Shown: positions 1-9,427 of the stretch, piece by piece
Numbering within the stretch: position 1 is the stretch's first letter
How the letters are laid out: each line of letters opens with the position of its first letter
Assembly: GCA_000989195.1 (NCBI GenBank)
Contig: LBOA01000005.1
Span: 1-35,014, forward strand
DNA: 35,014 bases
Origin: a candidate division TM6 bacterium GW2011_GWF2_30_66
GTDB taxonomy: Bacteria > Babelota > Babeliae > Babelales > Vermiphilaceae
Direction of reading: 5' to 3'
Notes under the pieces: model-generated
Databases searched by the model: none
Told to the model about the DNA's origin: nothing
Seen by the model: the letters and a program-made list of their open reading frames with translations, nothing else
Made by a program: the position numbers and the translations under genes

Positions 1-19
1 TGAAAAAAAAAAAATGTTA

Positions 20-99
20 AGAGAAACCGCCGTATACGGTGAGTACGTACGGTGGTGTGGGAGGTCGAAAGTGAGAAATCTCACTTTCTCCTACCCGAT
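20..99 (+). mobile_element. 3' end of a group II intron (domains V and VI)
   Basis: Domain V: bases 26–34 (ACCGCCGTA) pair with 48–56 (TACGGTGGT) in nine pairs including one G·U. They enclose a short upper stem (35–37 with 43–45) and a two-base CG bulge at 46–47; the CGC at 28–30 sits where the catalytic triad belongs. Domain VI: GGG and AGG near 59–65 pair with CCT and CCC at 90–96, leaving A93 bulged as the branch-point candidate. Above this is a perfect 9-bp stem (GAAAGTGAG with CTCACTTTC). The end CCCGAT at 94–99 fits a group II 3' splice site seven bases from the bulged A. The maturase gene and the 5' part lie outside the window, so the class cannot be settled. The TGA at 1–3 may be the maturase stop codon. 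The intron points toward the 3' end of the opposite-strand rseP. Confidence 0.88.
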
Positions 100-130
100 G
101 TAAGATTAATTTAAGTTCTTAGATTGTTTA

Positions 131-1276
131 TTATTTTTTAATAAAATATACTTTTATTATGTTCCATATATCTCTAGTGCTTATTAAAACGAATAAAACT
201 AGCATAAAGCCCCAGCTTATCATGAATATAATTTCTTTTGTTTTTTCAGTGAATTTTCTTCTTATGACAGCTTCTATTGTGTAAATTAAAGCTTGCCCTC
301 CATCCAAAATTGGTAATGGTATAAGATTAATTATTGCAAGACTTACGCTTATCATTGCCAAAAGAAGAAGAAATATTTTGAAGCCTTGGTTAACGCTTTT
401 TGCTGTTTCAGATATTATAGCAATTGGTCCACCTAGGGCAGAGGTGTCTTTTTTTGTTATCATATTTTTGAACATATATAATGACATTTTTATGTATTTA
501 TTTGTTAGATTTACGCCATTGGTTATAGATTCAAATATAGGTAGGCCTTTTGGTTCAGCAAATTGGAAATAAATCTGCATTTTTTTAGGTGAGATTGCTT
601 CTAATAATGGTTTAATTTCTATTGTTAAATCTTGTATCTTATTGTTTCTTTCTACTGTTATTATTAAGTTGCCTGTGATTTCTGGTTTAGTTGTGGCGTC
701 GCTACCTGTTGGTGCATTTTTTATTTTATCTAAGGCTATATTTTCTATGTCTGAGAAAAAATTCATAGGCTTATTGTTTATTGATTTGCCGTTTATGGCA
801 ATAATTTTATCATTAAGTTCTAATTTTAATTTTTCTTTGTCGTATTGTTTATCAGGGTCTTCTTTTATTGATATTATTGGGCGAGTATTTAGGGGGTATA
901 AGATTGACGTTTTTGGCAGTCCAAGAGCAAATAATAGGCAAAATACAATGTATGCAAACAGTAGATTAAATGATATTCCTCCAGCGAGCACGCAAAGCTT
1001 TTGCCAGTAAGGCTTAGACTCAAATGACTCTTTATCGCTTTCTACATATCCACCAAGGGGGATTGCTCCAATTGAAAAGTTTGTTTCTCCAATTTTCTTT
1101 TTATAAATTTTTGGGCCAAATCCTACAGCAAAGGCCGGGGTCTTTATTTTAAATAATTTTCCAAATAAAAAATGTCCAAGCTCATGGAAGCCTATAATAA
1201 AACCTATTCCAATTATTCCTATTAGGATTAGTATTAGGCTGTTAGACAATTCCAAGACTGGCTTTAAAAGATTCAT
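131..1276 (-). CDS. rseP: Site-2 (RseP-type) intramembrane zinc metalloprotease
   Basis: Cleaves membrane-embedded substrates such as anti-sigma factors within the inner membrane. The zinc motif HELGH is at residues 31–35 inside the first hydrophobic segment. The second metal-ligand motif, LDGGQ, is near the C-terminus, followed by the last membrane helix. A single PDZ-like region in the middle (around NDKIIAINGK) matches shorter RseP proteins; E. coli has two. An upstream in-frame start exists at 1318, but the ATG at 1276 is preceded by AAGGAG at good spacing, so I place the start there (381 residues). The gene is divergent from the ribosomal protein string, and a group II intron ends 31 bases beyond its stop. 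Its usual neighbours (dxr, bamA, cdsA) are not visible here. Confidence 0.93.
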   Translation of the reverse strand: MNLLKPVLELSNSLILILIGIIGIGFIIGFHELGHFLFGKLFKIKTPAFAVGFGPKIYKKKIGETNFSIGAIPLGGYVESDKESFESKPYWQKLCVLAGGISFNLLFAYIVFCLLFALGLPKTSILYPLNTRPIISIKEDPDKQYDKEKLKLELNDKIIAINGKSINNKPMNFFSDIENIALDKIKNAPTGSDATTKPEITGNLIITVERNNKIQDLTIEIKPLLEAISPKKMQIYFQFAEPKGLPIFESITNGVNLTNKYIKMSLYMFKNMITKKDTSALGGPIAIISETAKSVNQGFKIFLLLLAMISVSLAIINLIPLPILDGGQALIYTIEAVIRRKFTEKTKEIIFMISWGFMLVLFVLISTRDIWNIIKVYFIKK

Positions 1277-1320
1277 TGAAGGCTCCTTATAGAATAATTG
1301 GATATTTTTTTTAAACAATA

Positions 1321-1349
1321 TTGTTAACGTTGACTTTGATATTGTACAA
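1321..1349 (-). promoter_or_regulatory. Candidate sigma70-type promoter of rseP
   Basis: Read on the minus strand: -35 TTGTAC (1344–1349), a 17-base spacer, -10 TAACAA (1321–1326). It lies about 45 bases before the chosen rseP start. The hexamers are only moderately close to consensus. Confidence 0.45.
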
Positions 1350-1420
1350 TTTTTTTTTGGTGTATGTATATAAAAATATAGAAAAATGTTGATTGTTTTA
1401 TATTTTTATTCCAATTTTTC

Positions 1421-1448
1421 TTGAAAATTTTTTTAAAAAACATATAAT
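1421..1448 (+). promoter_or_regulatory. Promoter of the str-S10-spc-alpha cluster
   Basis: TTGAAA at 1421–1426, a 16-base spacer, and a consensus TATAAT at 1443–1448. This leaves a leader of roughly 115 bases before rpsL. It is the best promoter match near the start of the long ribosomal string. I saw no equally good internal promoter, although weak ones could exist, for example before tuf. Confidence 0.75.
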
Positions 1449-1569
1449 ATTGTTAAAGATCAAATTTTCTTTTTGTGTTTTTTGCATAAAAGAAAAGATT
1501 TTTTAACGTAAATCTAATAGAGGTTAAGAATATTATATTGTTAAATTTTTAATTTAGGAACTTTTTATT

Positions 1570-1944
1570 ATGCCTACAATTAACCAACTTACAAAATTTA
1601 AAAGAAAAATAGCAAAAGTTAAGTCAAAGGCTCCGGCTTTGAAATTAGCTCCTCAGGCAAGGGGTGTTTGCACAAGGGTTTTTACTATGACTCCAAAAAA
1701 ACCTAACTCAGCTCTTCGTAAAGTTGCTCGTGTTAAGCTTTCTACGGGTTATGAGGTAACTGCTTATATACCTGGAGAAGGTCATAACTTGCAAGAGCAC
1801 TCTGTTGTTCTTATAAGAGGTGGAAGAGTAAAGGATTTACCTGGTGTTAAGTATCATATTATTAGAGGTGCATTAGATTCTGCTGGTGTTGAAAAAAGAA
1901 GGCAGGGTAGATCTCTTTATGGTGCAAAGCGTCCAAAGAAATAA
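1570..1944 (+). CDS. rpsL: 30S ribosomal protein S12
   Basis: Decoding-centre protein of the small subunit. All 124 residues align with the family, including [12 protein letters not shown] around residues 41–52 and [13 protein letters not shown] around 84–96. Lysines 43 and 88 are both present; these are the positions where substitution gives streptomycin resistance in other bacteria, so the wild-type state is expected here. D89, the site methylthiolated in some bacteria, is also present. The gene is first in the cluster, about 115 bases after the predicted transcription start, with a weak AGGAAC ribosome binding site. Confidence 0.98.
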   Translation: MPTINQLTKFKRKIAKVKSKAPALKLAPQARGVCTRVFTMTPKKPNSALRKVARVKLSTGYEVTAYIPGEGHNLQEHSVVLIRGGRVKDLPGVKYHIIRGALDSAGVEKRRQGRSLYGAKRPKK

Positions 1945-1974
1945 TTAGAATAAAAGAACAAGAGGATATTAAAA

Positions 1975-2463
1975 ATGCCAAGGCGTAGAAAAGGTAGTTT
2001 TACAAGAGAGATAGGAGTTGATTTAAGATTTAAGTCAACTTTAGTTGAAAAGTTTATCAACGTTATTATGGATAGCGGAAAAAAGAACGTTGCGCGAAAT
2101 ATTGTTTATGGCGCAATTGATATATTAGCCAAAAAATCTGGCGCAGGATCTGATCAGCAAAAATATTTAAAATATTTTGCTGAGGCTTTTGAAAAGGTGA
2201 TACCTTTGGTTGAAGTTAGATCAAGGCGTGTTGGAGGTAGTGTTTATCAGGTTCCAAGAGAAGTTCGTACCGCAAGAGGAAGAGCTTTGGCTTTTAGATG
2301 GGTTATAAGCGCTGCTGAATCTAGGTCTGGTAAAACAATGGCTGAGAGATTGGCTTACGAGCTTATGGATGCTCATGCTGGACGTGGAAATGCTATTAAG
2401 AAAAAATTAGATGTGCATAGAATGGCAGAAGCAAGTCGTGCTTTCGCTCACTATGCCTGGTAA
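1975..2463 (+). CDS. rpsG: 30S ribosomal protein S7
   Basis: Primary 16S rRNA-binding protein that nucleates the 30S head and contacts E-site tRNA. It begins MPRRRKG and contains the family signature RVGGSVYQVP and the block EVRTARGRALAFRWV. At 162 residues it is slightly longer than the usual 156 or so, mostly through an insert around residues 56–64 (GAGSDQQKY). It follows rpsL after 30 bases with a GAGG ribosome binding site and is followed by fusA after 13 bases, the standard str order. Confidence 0.98.
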   Translation: MPRRRKGSFTREIGVDLRFKSTLVEKFINVIMDSGKKNVARNIVYGAIDILAKKSGAGSDQQKYLKYFAEAFEKVIPLVEVRSRRVGGSVYQVPREVRTARGRALAFRWVISAAESRSGKTMAERLAYELMDAHAGRGNAIKKKLDVHRMAEASRAFAHYAW

Positions 2464-2476
2464 TTAAGGGGGTTTG

Positions 2477-4546
2477 ATGAGTTATCCTTTAGATAAATAT
2501 AGAAATATTGGAATAGCGGCGCATATAGATGCTGGTAAAACTACTGTTTCTGAAAGAATTTTGTTTTATACTGGAATATCGCACAAGATTGGTGAGGTTC
2601 ATGAAGGCGAAGCCGTTATGGACTGGATGGAACAAGAGCGTGAAAGAGGTATTACAATACAATCTGCTGCAACAACATGTTTTTGGAAAGATCATCAAAT
2701 AAACTTGATAGATACTCCTGGGCACGTGGATTTTACAATTGAAGTTGAAAGATCTTTGCGTGTTCTTGATGGTGTCGTTGTTGTTTTTTGTGGTGTTGCC
2801 GGTGTTCAGCCTCAATCAGAAACTGTTTGGAGGCAGGCAGAGCGTTATGGCGTTCCTAGAATAATTTTTGTTAATAAGCTTGATCGTGTTGGAGCAGATT
2901 ATTTTAGAGTGGTACAGGATGTTAAAGAAAAATTTGACATTAAAATTGTGGCTATGCAGGTGCCGGTTGGCGTTTCGGAAAATTTGTCTGGAATAATAGA
3001 TGTTTTGACGAGAAAGATGGCCACTTTTAGTGATAGCGACAAGGGTTCCATTGTAACTTGGCAAGAAGTTCCTGCAGAGTATGTAGATAAAGTTGAAGAA
3101 TTGAGATCAGAAGCTATAGAGGTTGCTGCCGACATAGATGATGTTGTTGGTGAGAAATATCTTCATGAGCAGGAAATTTCAGTTGATGAGATTAAAGCAG
3201 CTTTGCGTAAGGGTGTTATAAGTAAAAAAGTTACGTTAGCTTTTTGTGGAACTGCATTTAAAAATAAGGGCGTTCAATTGCTTTTGGATGCCATTGTTGA
3301 TTATTTGCCTTCTCCTATGGATGTTCCTCCGGTTGTTGGTCTTGATCCTAGAACTGGTGAAGAGATTACTAGAAAAACTGATATTAATGAGCCTTTTTGT
3401 GCTTTAGTATTTAAAATCGCTACAGATCCATTTGTTGGAGTTTTGAACTTTATAAGAGTTTATTCTGGCGTTTTAGAGTCTGGTTCATATGTATTTAATT
3501 CTAGAACTGGTTCAAAAGAGCGTGTTAGTAGATTAGTTAAGATTCACTCAAACAAGAGAGAAGAAATTTCTTCTGTAAGGGCTGGAGATATTGCAGCTGT
3601 TATAGGTGTTAGAGATGCTATTACTGGTGATACTTTGTGTCAAGAAAAAAGCTTGGTCACATTAGAAACAATTAAGACGCCAGTTCCGGTTATTTCTGCT
3701 TCTATAGAGCCTAAGGCAAAAGGTGATTATGAAAAGATGGTTTTAGCATTGAGAAAAATGATGCAAGAGGATCCGTCTTTTACTTTTTCATATAATGAAG
3801 AAACTGGTCAGACTGTTATATCTGGAATGGGTGAGTTGCACTTAGAAATTGTCGTAGATAGATTGAAAAGAGAACATAAAGTAGAAGTTGTTCAGGGCAA
3901 ATTGCAAGTTGCTTATAAAGAAACAATACAAAAGCCTTCTGATGTTGAAGGAAAGTATATTAAGCAATCTGGTGGTCGTGGACAATATGGTCACGTTTGC
4001 ATGAAATTTGAACCTTTGGAGCGCGGCAAGGGCTTTGTTTTTGAAAACAAGGTTGTTGGTGGAACGATTCCTCGTGAATTTATACCTGCTGTTGAAAAGG
4101 GTTTGCTTGAAGCTATTACTTCTGGTATTCTTGGAGGATATCAAGTAGTAGATATAAAAGCTATTTTATATGATGGATCATATCACGATGTTGACTCTTC
4201 TGAAATAGCATTTAAAATTGCAGCATCTATTGCATTCAAAGAAGGAATGGCAAAGGGCGCTCCAGTTTTATTAGAGCCTATTATGAAGGTTGAGGTAGAA
4301 ACGCCTGAAGAGTATATGGGCGATGTAATGGGCGATCTTAACAGTAGGCGTGGAAGAATTTTGGGAATGGAAGAAAAGGCTAGCAAGCAAATTATTGCTG
4401 CAGAGGTTCCATTAGGAGATATGTTTGGTTATGCCACTGAGTTGCGTTCTATGAGTAAAGGTAGAGCGGCTTATTCTATGGAATTTGCTTGTTATAGAGA
4501 AGTTCCAGCCAATGTTCAGGAAAGCCTTATTAAAAAGAATAAGTAA
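2477..4546 (+). CDS. fusA: Elongation factor G
   Basis: Ribosomal translocase GTPase, also used in ribosome recycling. The G motifs are clear: AHIDAGKTT at about residues 15–23, the switch I block [17 protein letters not shown], and NKLDR. Domain IV contains the GGRGQYGHV block, and the C-terminal domain carries the family's [10 protein letters not shown]-type region. At 689 residues it is full length. A TTG three bases upstream is in frame, but ATG at 2477 sits properly behind AAGGGGG, so I use ATG. There is no second EF-G in the window. Confidence 0.98.
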   Translation: MSYPLDKYRNIGIAAHIDAGKTTVSERILFYTGISHKIGEVHEGEAVMDWMEQERERGITIQSAATTCFWKDHQINLIDTPGHVDFTIEVERSLRVLDGVVVVFCGVAGVQPQSETVWRQAERYGVPRIIFVNKLDRVGADYFRVVQDVKEKFDIKIVAMQVPVGVSENLSGIIDVLTRKMATFSDSDKGSIVTWQEVPAEYVDKVEELRSEAIEVAADIDDVVGEKYLHEQEISVDEIKAALRKGVISKKVTLAFCGTAFKNKGVQLLLDAIVDYLPSPMDVPPVVGLDPRTGEEITRKTDINEPFCALVFKIATDPFVGVLNFIRVYSGVLESGSYVFNSRTGSKERVSRLVKIHSNKREEISSVRAGDIAAVIGVRDAITGDTLCQEKSLVTLETIKTPVPVISASIEPKAKGDYEKMVLALRKMMQEDPSFTFSYNEETGQTVISGMGELHLEIVVDRLKREHKVEVVQGKLQVAYKETIQKPSDVEGKYIKQSGGRGQYGHVCMKFEPLERGKGFVFENKVVGGTIPREFIPAVEKGLLEAITSGILGGYQVVDIKAILYDGSYHDVDSSEIAFKIAASIAFKEGMAKGAPVLLEPIMKVEVETPEEYMGDVMGDLNSRRGRILGMEEKASKQIIAAEVPLGDMFGYATELRSMSKGRAAYSMEFACYREVPANVQESLIKKNK

Positions 4547-4616
4547 TTTTATATAGTTTTGTTGTTAAAGATAATAAGTAGATTGATAAATAATTAATTG
4601 TTTGGGAGATTTTACA

Positions 4617-5807
4617 ATGTCAAGAGACGTATTTGAGCGTAAAAAACCTCACTTTAACGTGGGAACGATTGGTCACGTTGATCACGGAAAAACAACTCTT
4701 ACTGCAGCTATAACAAAAGTTCAAGCAGATCAGGGTAAAGCTAAATTTAAAGCTTTTGCTGATATAGATAATGCTCCAGAAGAAAAAGCAAGAGGTATTA
4801 CAATTGCAACCTCTCACGTAGAGTATGAAACAGATAAAAGACACTATGCTCACGTTGACTGTCCTGGTCACGCTGATTATGTTAAAAACATGATAACAGG
4901 TGCAGCGCAGATGGATGGCGCTATATTGGTAGTTTCAGCTGCTGATGGACCAATGCCTCAAACAAGAGAGCATATTGTTTTGGCTCGTAACGTAGGTGTT
5001 CCAGGACTTATTGTTTTCCTTAATAAGGTTGACATGGTAGATGATCCTGAAATGGTTGACATGGTAGAAGAAGAAATTAGAGAGCTTTTAAGCAAGTATG
5101 ATTTCCCAGGTGCAGATACTCCTATAATAAGAGGATCAGCTTTAAAAGCTTTAGAGGGTGATGCAAGTGAAATCGGTTCTGGAGCAATTAAGAAATTAAT
5201 GGATGCTATAGATACCTTTTTCCCAGAGCCAAAAAGAGATGTTGATAAGCCATTTTTAATGCCTATTGAAGGTGTGTTCTCAATTTCCGGTCGTGGAACA
5301 GTTGCTACTGGAAGAATTGAAAAAGGTAAAATAAAAGTTGGCGATGAAGTTGAAATTATTGGATTTGGTAAAGTTATAAAATCAGTTGTTACCGGCGTTG
5401 AAATGTTCAGAAAGATTTTGAACGATGGACAAGCTGGTGATAACGTTGGTCTTTTACTTAGAGGTGCAAAAAAAGAAGACTTAGAGCGTGGAATGGTTAT
5501 TGCCAAACCAGGTTCAATTACTCCTCATAAAAAGTTTAAATGCCAAGTTTATATTTTGACAAAAGATGAAGGCGGAAGACATAGCCCATTCTTTAATGGT
5601 TATAGACCACAATTTTATTTTAGAACAACAGATGTTACTGGTGTTGTTACTCTTCTTGCTGGTCGAGAAATGGTTATGCCTGGTGACAACGTTGAGTTGT
5701 CTGTTGAGCTTATAGCTCCTATAGCAATGGATAAAGATTTAAGATTTGCTATACGTGAAGGCGGAAGAACTGTAGGGTCTGGTGTTGTTACTGAGATTAT
5801 AGAATAA
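4617..5807 (+). CDS. tuf: Elongation factor Tu
   Basis: GTPase that delivers aminoacyl-tRNA to the ribosomal A site. It has GHVDHGKTT near the N-terminus, [13 protein letters not shown] as effector region, [16 protein letters not shown] and a SALKAL G5 motif. Domains II and III are complete, ending [10 protein letters not shown]. The open frame extends to a TTG at 4602, but the conserved start [14 protein letters not shown] and a GGGAG eight bases before ATG at 4617 fix the start, giving 396 residues. It lies between fusA and rpsJ, which joins the str and S10 operons. A 70-base AT-rich gap precedes it and could hold a weak internal promoter. Confidence 0.98.
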   Translation: MSRDVFERKKPHFNVGTIGHVDHGKTTLTAAITKVQADQGKAKFKAFADIDNAPEEKARGITIATSHVEYETDKRHYAHVDCPGHADYVKNMITGAAQMDGAILVVSAADGPMPQTREHIVLARNVGVPGLIVFLNKVDMVDDPEMVDMVEEEIRELLSKYDFPGADTPIIRGSALKALEGDASEIGSGAIKKLMDAIDTFFPEPKRDVDKPFLMPIEGVFSISGRGTVATGRIEKGKIKVGDEVEIIGFGKVIKSVVTGVEMFRKILNDGQAGDNVGLLLRGAKKEDLERGMVIAKPGSITPHKKFKCQVYILTKDEGGRHSPFFNGYRPQFYFRTTDVTGVVTLLAGREMVMPGDNVELSVELIAPIAMDKDLRFAIREGGRTVGSGVVTEIIE

Positions 5808-5818
5808 TTAGGCGATCT

Positions 5819-6124
5819 ATGAAAAAACAAAAAATAAGGTTAACATTAAAATCATATGATCATCAACTACTAGATAAAGCAGTTAAACAGATAGTTTTGA
5901 CAGTTAAAAGAACAGGGTCCGAGCTTGTCGGCCCTGTTCCTATGCCAAATAAGTCTCGCTGTTTTACGGTATTGCGTTCTCCACATGTTAACAAAAAGTC
6001 TAGAGAGCAATTTGAATTGGTTTCTCACAGAAGAATTTTGGATATAATTTCTCCTTCTGATCAGACTATGGATGCGTTGATGAAGTTAAATATATCATCT
6101 GGTGTTGATGTAGAAATTAAATAG
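5819..6124 (+). CDS. rpsJ: 30S ribosomal protein S10
   Basis: Small-subunit head protein; as NusE it also acts in transcription antitermination with NusB. All 101 residues match the family, including the pattern [30 protein letters not shown] and the DAL…SSGVDVEIK end. In most bacteria the loop reads PLPT; here it is PMPN. It begins 11 bases after tuf and opens the S10 block; rplC follows after a 14-base gap. Confidence 0.98.
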   Translation: MKKQKIRLTLKSYDHQLLDKAVKQIVLTVKRTGSELVGPVPMPNKSRCFTVLRSPHVNKKSREQFELVSHRRILDIISPSDQTMDALMKLNISSGVDVEIK

Positions 6125-6138
6125 CATGGAGTTTGCAG

Positions 6139-6783
6139 ATGGTTACTGGTCTTTGGGGTAAGAAAATAGGAATGACGCAGGTATTTTCAAAAGAAAATCT
6201 TGTTGTGCCGGCAACGGTTGTTGACATTTCTGGATGGTATGTGACGAACATAAAAACAAAAGAACGTGATGGTTATAATGCCGTTCAAGTTGGTTGTGTT
6301 AGAAATAGATATTTAGATAAGAAGTTTGATATTAATTGGATAAAAAAATCAAAAGAATATTTTTTATTTATTAGAGAGATAAGATTAAATAAGAATGTTT
6401 CTGAGATGGCAGAAAATCCTATTGTTATTGGGCAAGCTGCAGATTTTAGATCAATATTGTCAGAAGGTTCTTCGGTGGACGTTTTTGGAGTCAATAAAGG
6501 TTGTGGATTTGCGGGAGTTGTAAAAAGACATGGTTTTCGCGGAGGCTCTGCGAGTCATGGTGACACAATGGGTAGAGCGCCAGGATCTTTGAGTAATTTT
6601 TGTACTCAAGGTCGTGTTCCTAAAGGTAAAAAAATGCCTGGTCATATGGGAAATCGTAGCCATTCAGTAAAAAATATTGAGATAATACAAGTTAAAGAAG
6701 ATTCTCCAATTGTAGTTCTAAAGGGGTCGATTCCTGGAAGATCTCGCTCTTTGGTTTTTCTTAGAACAGAAAAAGTAATTTAA
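6139..6783 (+). CDS. rplC: 50S ribosomal protein L3
   Basis: Early-assembly 23S rRNA-binding protein whose central loop reaches the peptidyl transferase centre. It starts MVTGLWGKKIGMTQVF, typical of L3, and has GFAGVVKRHGFRGG and SHGDTMGRAPGS, with GKKMPGHMGN later. A TTG at 6133 is in frame but only one base after the GGAG ribosome binding site; ATG at 6139 has proper spacing, giving 214 residues. The order rpsJ-rplC-rplD-rplW-rplB is the standard one. Confidence 0.97.
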   Translation: MVTGLWGKKIGMTQVFSKENLVVPATVVDISGWYVTNIKTKERDGYNAVQVGCVRNRYLDKKFDINWIKKSKEYFLFIREIRLNKNVSEMAENPIVIGQAADFRSILSEGSSVDVFGVNKGCGFAGVVKRHGFRGGSASHGDTMGRAPGSLSNFCTQGRVPKGKKMPGHMGNRSHSVKNIEIIQVKEDSPIVVLKGSIPGRSRSLVFLRTEKVI

Positions 6784-6798
6784 CGTGAGTTTATTATT

Positions 6799-7479
6799 AT
6801 GGATAAACAGAAAAAAGTAGGAACACCGCAAAAAGCTATTAAGGCTAAAAAAGCTGAAAAAAGCAATTTGCAAGGTGTAATAGCGTTTAAAGATTTAGGC
6901 TTAGAAGAAACACCTAGGATAGAAAATATAGTAGGTTTTTCGACATGGGTTAGATCATTAATGCAAAATTGGAGACAAGGAACCGTTGCCTGTAAGGGAA
7001 GATCGGATGTTGCTTTGTCTAATAAGAAGCCGTGGAAGCAAAAAGGAACTGGTAGAGCAAGAGCTGGTTCTGCAAGATCTCCATTGTGGAGAGGCGGCGG
7101 TGTGACATTTGGGCCTCAATCAAGGGACAGGAACTTGAGAGTAACTCAAAGTGTTAAAAAAAGAGTTTTGGGTGATGTTTTACATGGTTTTTTGACCAAT
7201 GAAAGAATTAATTGTTTAGATTGGGCTGCCGGACAAACTGGTCCTAAGACATCAGAAGCTTTTTCAGCTATAAAAAATGCTGGTATTTCGACTGATAGAT
7301 TGATATTGTTTGTTAAGACAGATGATTTTTTGACCCAAGCGTCATTTTCAAATTTGCCTAATGTAAACATGATGTTTTTTGATCAACCCAATGCGTTTGA
7401 TTTGGTTAATGGCAATCGTTGGGTGTTTTTGAAAAAAGATTTCGACGTGTTTAAAGATATGGTGGGACAATGGCTTTAA
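6799..7479 (+). CDS. rplD: 50S ribosomal protein L4
   Basis: Large-subunit protein lining the exit tunnel; in E. coli it also autoregulates the S10 operon. The long tunnel loop is clear at about residues 75–108 (KKPWKQKGTGRARAGSAR, then PLWRGGGVTFGP). The N-terminus carries about 20 extra lysine-rich residues (PQKAIKAKKAEKSN) before the usual beginning, and the C-terminal half is divergent. Its last ten bases overlap the start of rplW (ATGGCTTTAA), implying translational coupling. Confidence 0.95.
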   Translation: MDKQKKVGTPQKAIKAKKAEKSNLQGVIAFKDLGLEETPRIENIVGFSTWVRSLMQNWRQGTVACKGRSDVALSNKKPWKQKGTGRARAGSARSPLWRGGGVTFGPQSRDRNLRVTQSVKKRVLGDVLHGFLTNERINCLDWAAGQTGPKTSEAFSAIKNAGISTDRLILFVKTDDFLTQASFSNLPNVNMMFFDQPNAFDLVNGNRWVFLKKDFDVFKDMVGQWL

Positions 7480-7832
7480 AACTAAGCATATATGATATTA
7501 TACTTGGGCCTGTTATGACAGACAAGGCTTATAAGCTTAATAGAAAACTTCAAAAATTGGTTTTAAAGGTTCACTCTAATTCCAATAAGCCTTTGGTTAA
7601 AGAGGCTATTGAACGTTTGTTTGATGTAAAAGTTGATAATGTTAGAATGCTTATTCGCAAAGGAAAGTTCAGTCGCTTGAAAAATGGTCATACTATACAA
7701 AAGTCTGACGTTAAAAAAGCGATTGTTACCTTAAAAGAAGGATACAAGGTTGACATTTGGGATCAACCTGGATTGAATATTGTTCCTTCAGAAAATACGG
7801 GTAAGTCTTTGAAGGATGAGTCATCAAAATAG
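7470..7832 (+). CDS. rplW: 50S ribosomal protein L23
   Basis: Exit-tunnel rim protein that docks SRP and trigger factor. It has the family pattern: ILGPVMTDKAYKL near the N-terminus, LKVHSNSNKPLVKEAIERLFDVKVDNVRMLIRKGK, and a final strand VDIW. A tail of about 20 residues after VDIWDQ is extra relative to many L23 proteins. It starts inside the end of rplD (10-base overlap). Confidence 0.95.
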   Translation: MALKLSIYDIILGPVMTDKAYKLNRKLQKLVLKVHSNSNKPLVKEAIERLFDVKVDNVRMLIRKGKFSRLKNGHTIQKSDVKKAIVTLKEGYKVDIWDQPGLNIVPSENTGKSLKDESSK

Positions 7833-7853
7833 AAATGAATTTAAAGGTGTACA

Positions 7854-8681
7854 ATGGCGATAAAGCGTAGAAGACCAGTAAATCCTTCTTTGAGGTTTCA
7901 GACATTTATAGATAATTCAGACTTAACGACGGACAAGCCGGAAAAGTCCTTAATTGATGGCTCTATAAAAAGATGTAGCGGAAGAAATGCTTATGGTAGA
8001 ATAACTGTAAGGCATAGGGGTGGCGGAGCTGCTAGAAATTATAGAATAGTTGATTTTAGAAGAAGCCAAAAAGACGTTGAAGGAATAGTTTCTACTATAG
8101 AGTACGATCCTAATAGAAATGTTAGAATAGGCTTGGTAAAATATACCAATGGAGCTAAGACTTATGTTTTAATGCCAAATGATCTTAAGGTTGGCAGTAA
8201 AATTTTAGCTAGCGTTAATGCTGAGGCAAGAGTTGGTAATAGTATGCCAATAAGAGCTGTTCCTGTCGGATTTTTTGTTCACAATGTTGAAGTTAAGCCT
8301 GGTAGTGGTGGAAAGTTTGCGCGTGGCGCAGGAACATCCATCCAAATAGTTGCTAAAAGTGAAACGCATGCAACATTAAAAATGCCTTCTTCAGAAATTA
8401 GGCTTGTTTTGTTGGATTGTTGGGTTACTGTTGGTATTTTGGGCAATGCAGACTTTAAAAACATTTGCTGGGGAAAAGCAGGAAGAAGAAGGCATCTTGG
8501 TTTTAGGCCTTCTGTTAGAGGTATGGCTATGAACCCTGTTGATCACCCACACGGCGGTGGTGAAGGTAGATCTAAGTCTGGATCGCATCCAATGACACCT
8601 TGGGGTAAGGGTTGCAAGGGAACCAGAACGAAGAAAAAAGTAAACCCATTGGTGTTGAAAAGACGTAAGAGTAACAAATAA
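7854..8681 (+). CDS. rplB: 50S ribosomal protein L2
   Basis: Core 23S rRNA-binding protein required for subunit association and peptidyl transfer. At 275 residues it is full length. The highly conserved C-terminal block VRGMAMNPVDHPHGGGEGR contains the histidine linked to peptidyl transferase function, and the N-terminal half has GRNAYGRITVRHRGGG. AAAGGTG lies just before the ATG. Standard position between rplW and rpsS. Confidence 0.98.
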   Translation: MAIKRRRPVNPSLRFQTFIDNSDLTTDKPEKSLIDGSIKRCSGRNAYGRITVRHRGGGAARNYRIVDFRRSQKDVEGIVSTIEYDPNRNVRIGLVKYTNGAKTYVLMPNDLKVGSKILASVNAEARVGNSMPIRAVPVGFFVHNVEVKPGSGGKFARGAGTSIQIVAKSETHATLKMPSSEIRLVLLDCWVTVGILGNADFKNICWGKAGRRRHLGFRPSVRGMAMNPVDHPHGGGEGRSKSGSHPMTPWGKGCKGTRTKKKVNPLVLKRRKSNK

Positions 8682-8711
8682 TAGGGTAAATTAGTTTAGA
8701 GGTATAAAGAT

Positions 8712-8999
8712 ATGGCTAGATCCGCCAAAAAAGGTCCATTCGTAGATGCTTCTTTGATTGAAAAAGTGCAGAAGCTAAAGTCTTCTGGAAAAAGAGAAGC
8801 AATAAAGACCTGGTCAAGAAGAAGCATGATTGTTCCTGATTTTGTTGGCCTTACGATGGCTGTACATAATGGTAAAAAATTTATTTCTGTTTTTGTAACA
8901 GAAAATATGGTTGGGCATTGCCTCGGAGAATTTTCTCCTACCAGAAAATTTATTATGCATAGTGGCCAAAGAAAGACCGGAGCATCGGCTGAGAAATAA
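8712..8999 (+). CDS. rpsS: 30S ribosomal protein S19
   Basis: 30S head protein that pairs with S13 near the A-site finger. The 95 residues include [14 protein letters not shown] at the N-terminus, [25 protein letters not shown], and the ending [15 protein letters not shown] precedes the ATG. It is followed by an unusually wide gap (85 bases) before rplV. Confidence 0.98.
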   Translation: MARSAKKGPFVDASLIEKVQKLKSSGKREAIKTWSRRSMIVPDFVGLTMAVHNGKKFISVFVTENMVGHCLGEFSPTRKFIMHSGQRKTGASAEK

Positions 9000-9001
9000 G
9001 T

Positions 9002-9036
9002 ATTTATTTAAATAAAAGTTTGCTCCTTAAGGATAT
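9002..9036. repeat. Two short palindromes in the rpsS–rplV gap
   Basis: The 85-base gap, wide for this cluster, contains the 14-base perfect palindrome TTTATTTAAATAAA and then the 10-base palindrome TCCTTAAGGA. Neither looks like a terminator (no T-run). They may be RNA processing or protein sites, or chance in AT-rich DNA. Confidence 0.35.
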
Positions 9037-9084
9037 TTTATGTAGACTATATTCTTTATAGGGGCTTGGATTTAAGGTGATAAA

Positions 9085-9426
9085 ATGCAATTTGGAGCTA
9101 GCGCGAAATACTTAAGGTATTCTCCGTATAAGTTAAGACCACTGGTAGATGTGCTTCGTGGTAAAAATGTTGAATATGCGTTGAATTGGTTGTCTACTTG
9201 TTCATTGAAAAAAGTAGTTCCAATCAAAAAGGTTATTGAATCTGCTGTAGCTAACGCAAAAAATTTACAAAATCTGGAAGCAGAAGCTCTCTGGATAAGT
9301 AAAATATTCGTTGATCAGGGGCCTTCTTATAGGTATTTTTCTCCTGGTGCTATGGGAAGAGCAAATCCTCGCACAAAAAGATTGAGTCATATTAGTGTGA
9401 TATTAGAAAAAAAACAAGAGGCTTAG
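9085..9426 (+). CDS. rplV: 50S ribosomal protein L22
   Basis: Exit-tunnel constriction protein. The start [21 protein letters not shown] matches the usual beginning (AKYIRISPRKARLV-type), so the 85-base gap before it is real and not a missed start. The C-terminal hook has [20 protein letters not shown], where the family normally has RAxGRAxRIxKRTSHI. 113 residues, typical length. The stop is one base before the GTG of rpsC. Confidence 0.96.
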   Translation: MQFGASAKYLRYSPYKLRPLVDVLRGKNVEYALNWLSTCSLKKVVPIKKVIESAVANAKNLQNLEAEALWISKIFVDQGPSYRYFSPGAMGRANPRTKRLSHISVILEKKQEA

Positions 9427-9427
9427 T

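Noticed and set aside
378-1010. Plus-strand open frames opposite rseP
   Set aside because: They are complements of a clear RseP gene with intact HELGH and LDGGQ motifs.
4547-4616. A separate promoter for tuf (TTGTTA with a GATAAA-like box)
   Set aside because: The hexamers are weak and common in such AT-rich DNA; not distinct enough to list.
4958-5506. Long minus-strand open frame opposite tuf (182 codons)
   Set aside because: It is the mirror of a highly conserved gene with biased codons, has no ribosome binding site and makes no recognisable protein.
9000-9084. A missed small gene or a longer rplV in the rpsS–rplV gap
   Set aside because: No open frame with a start and ribosome binding site fits, and L22 already begins at its conserved N-terminus.
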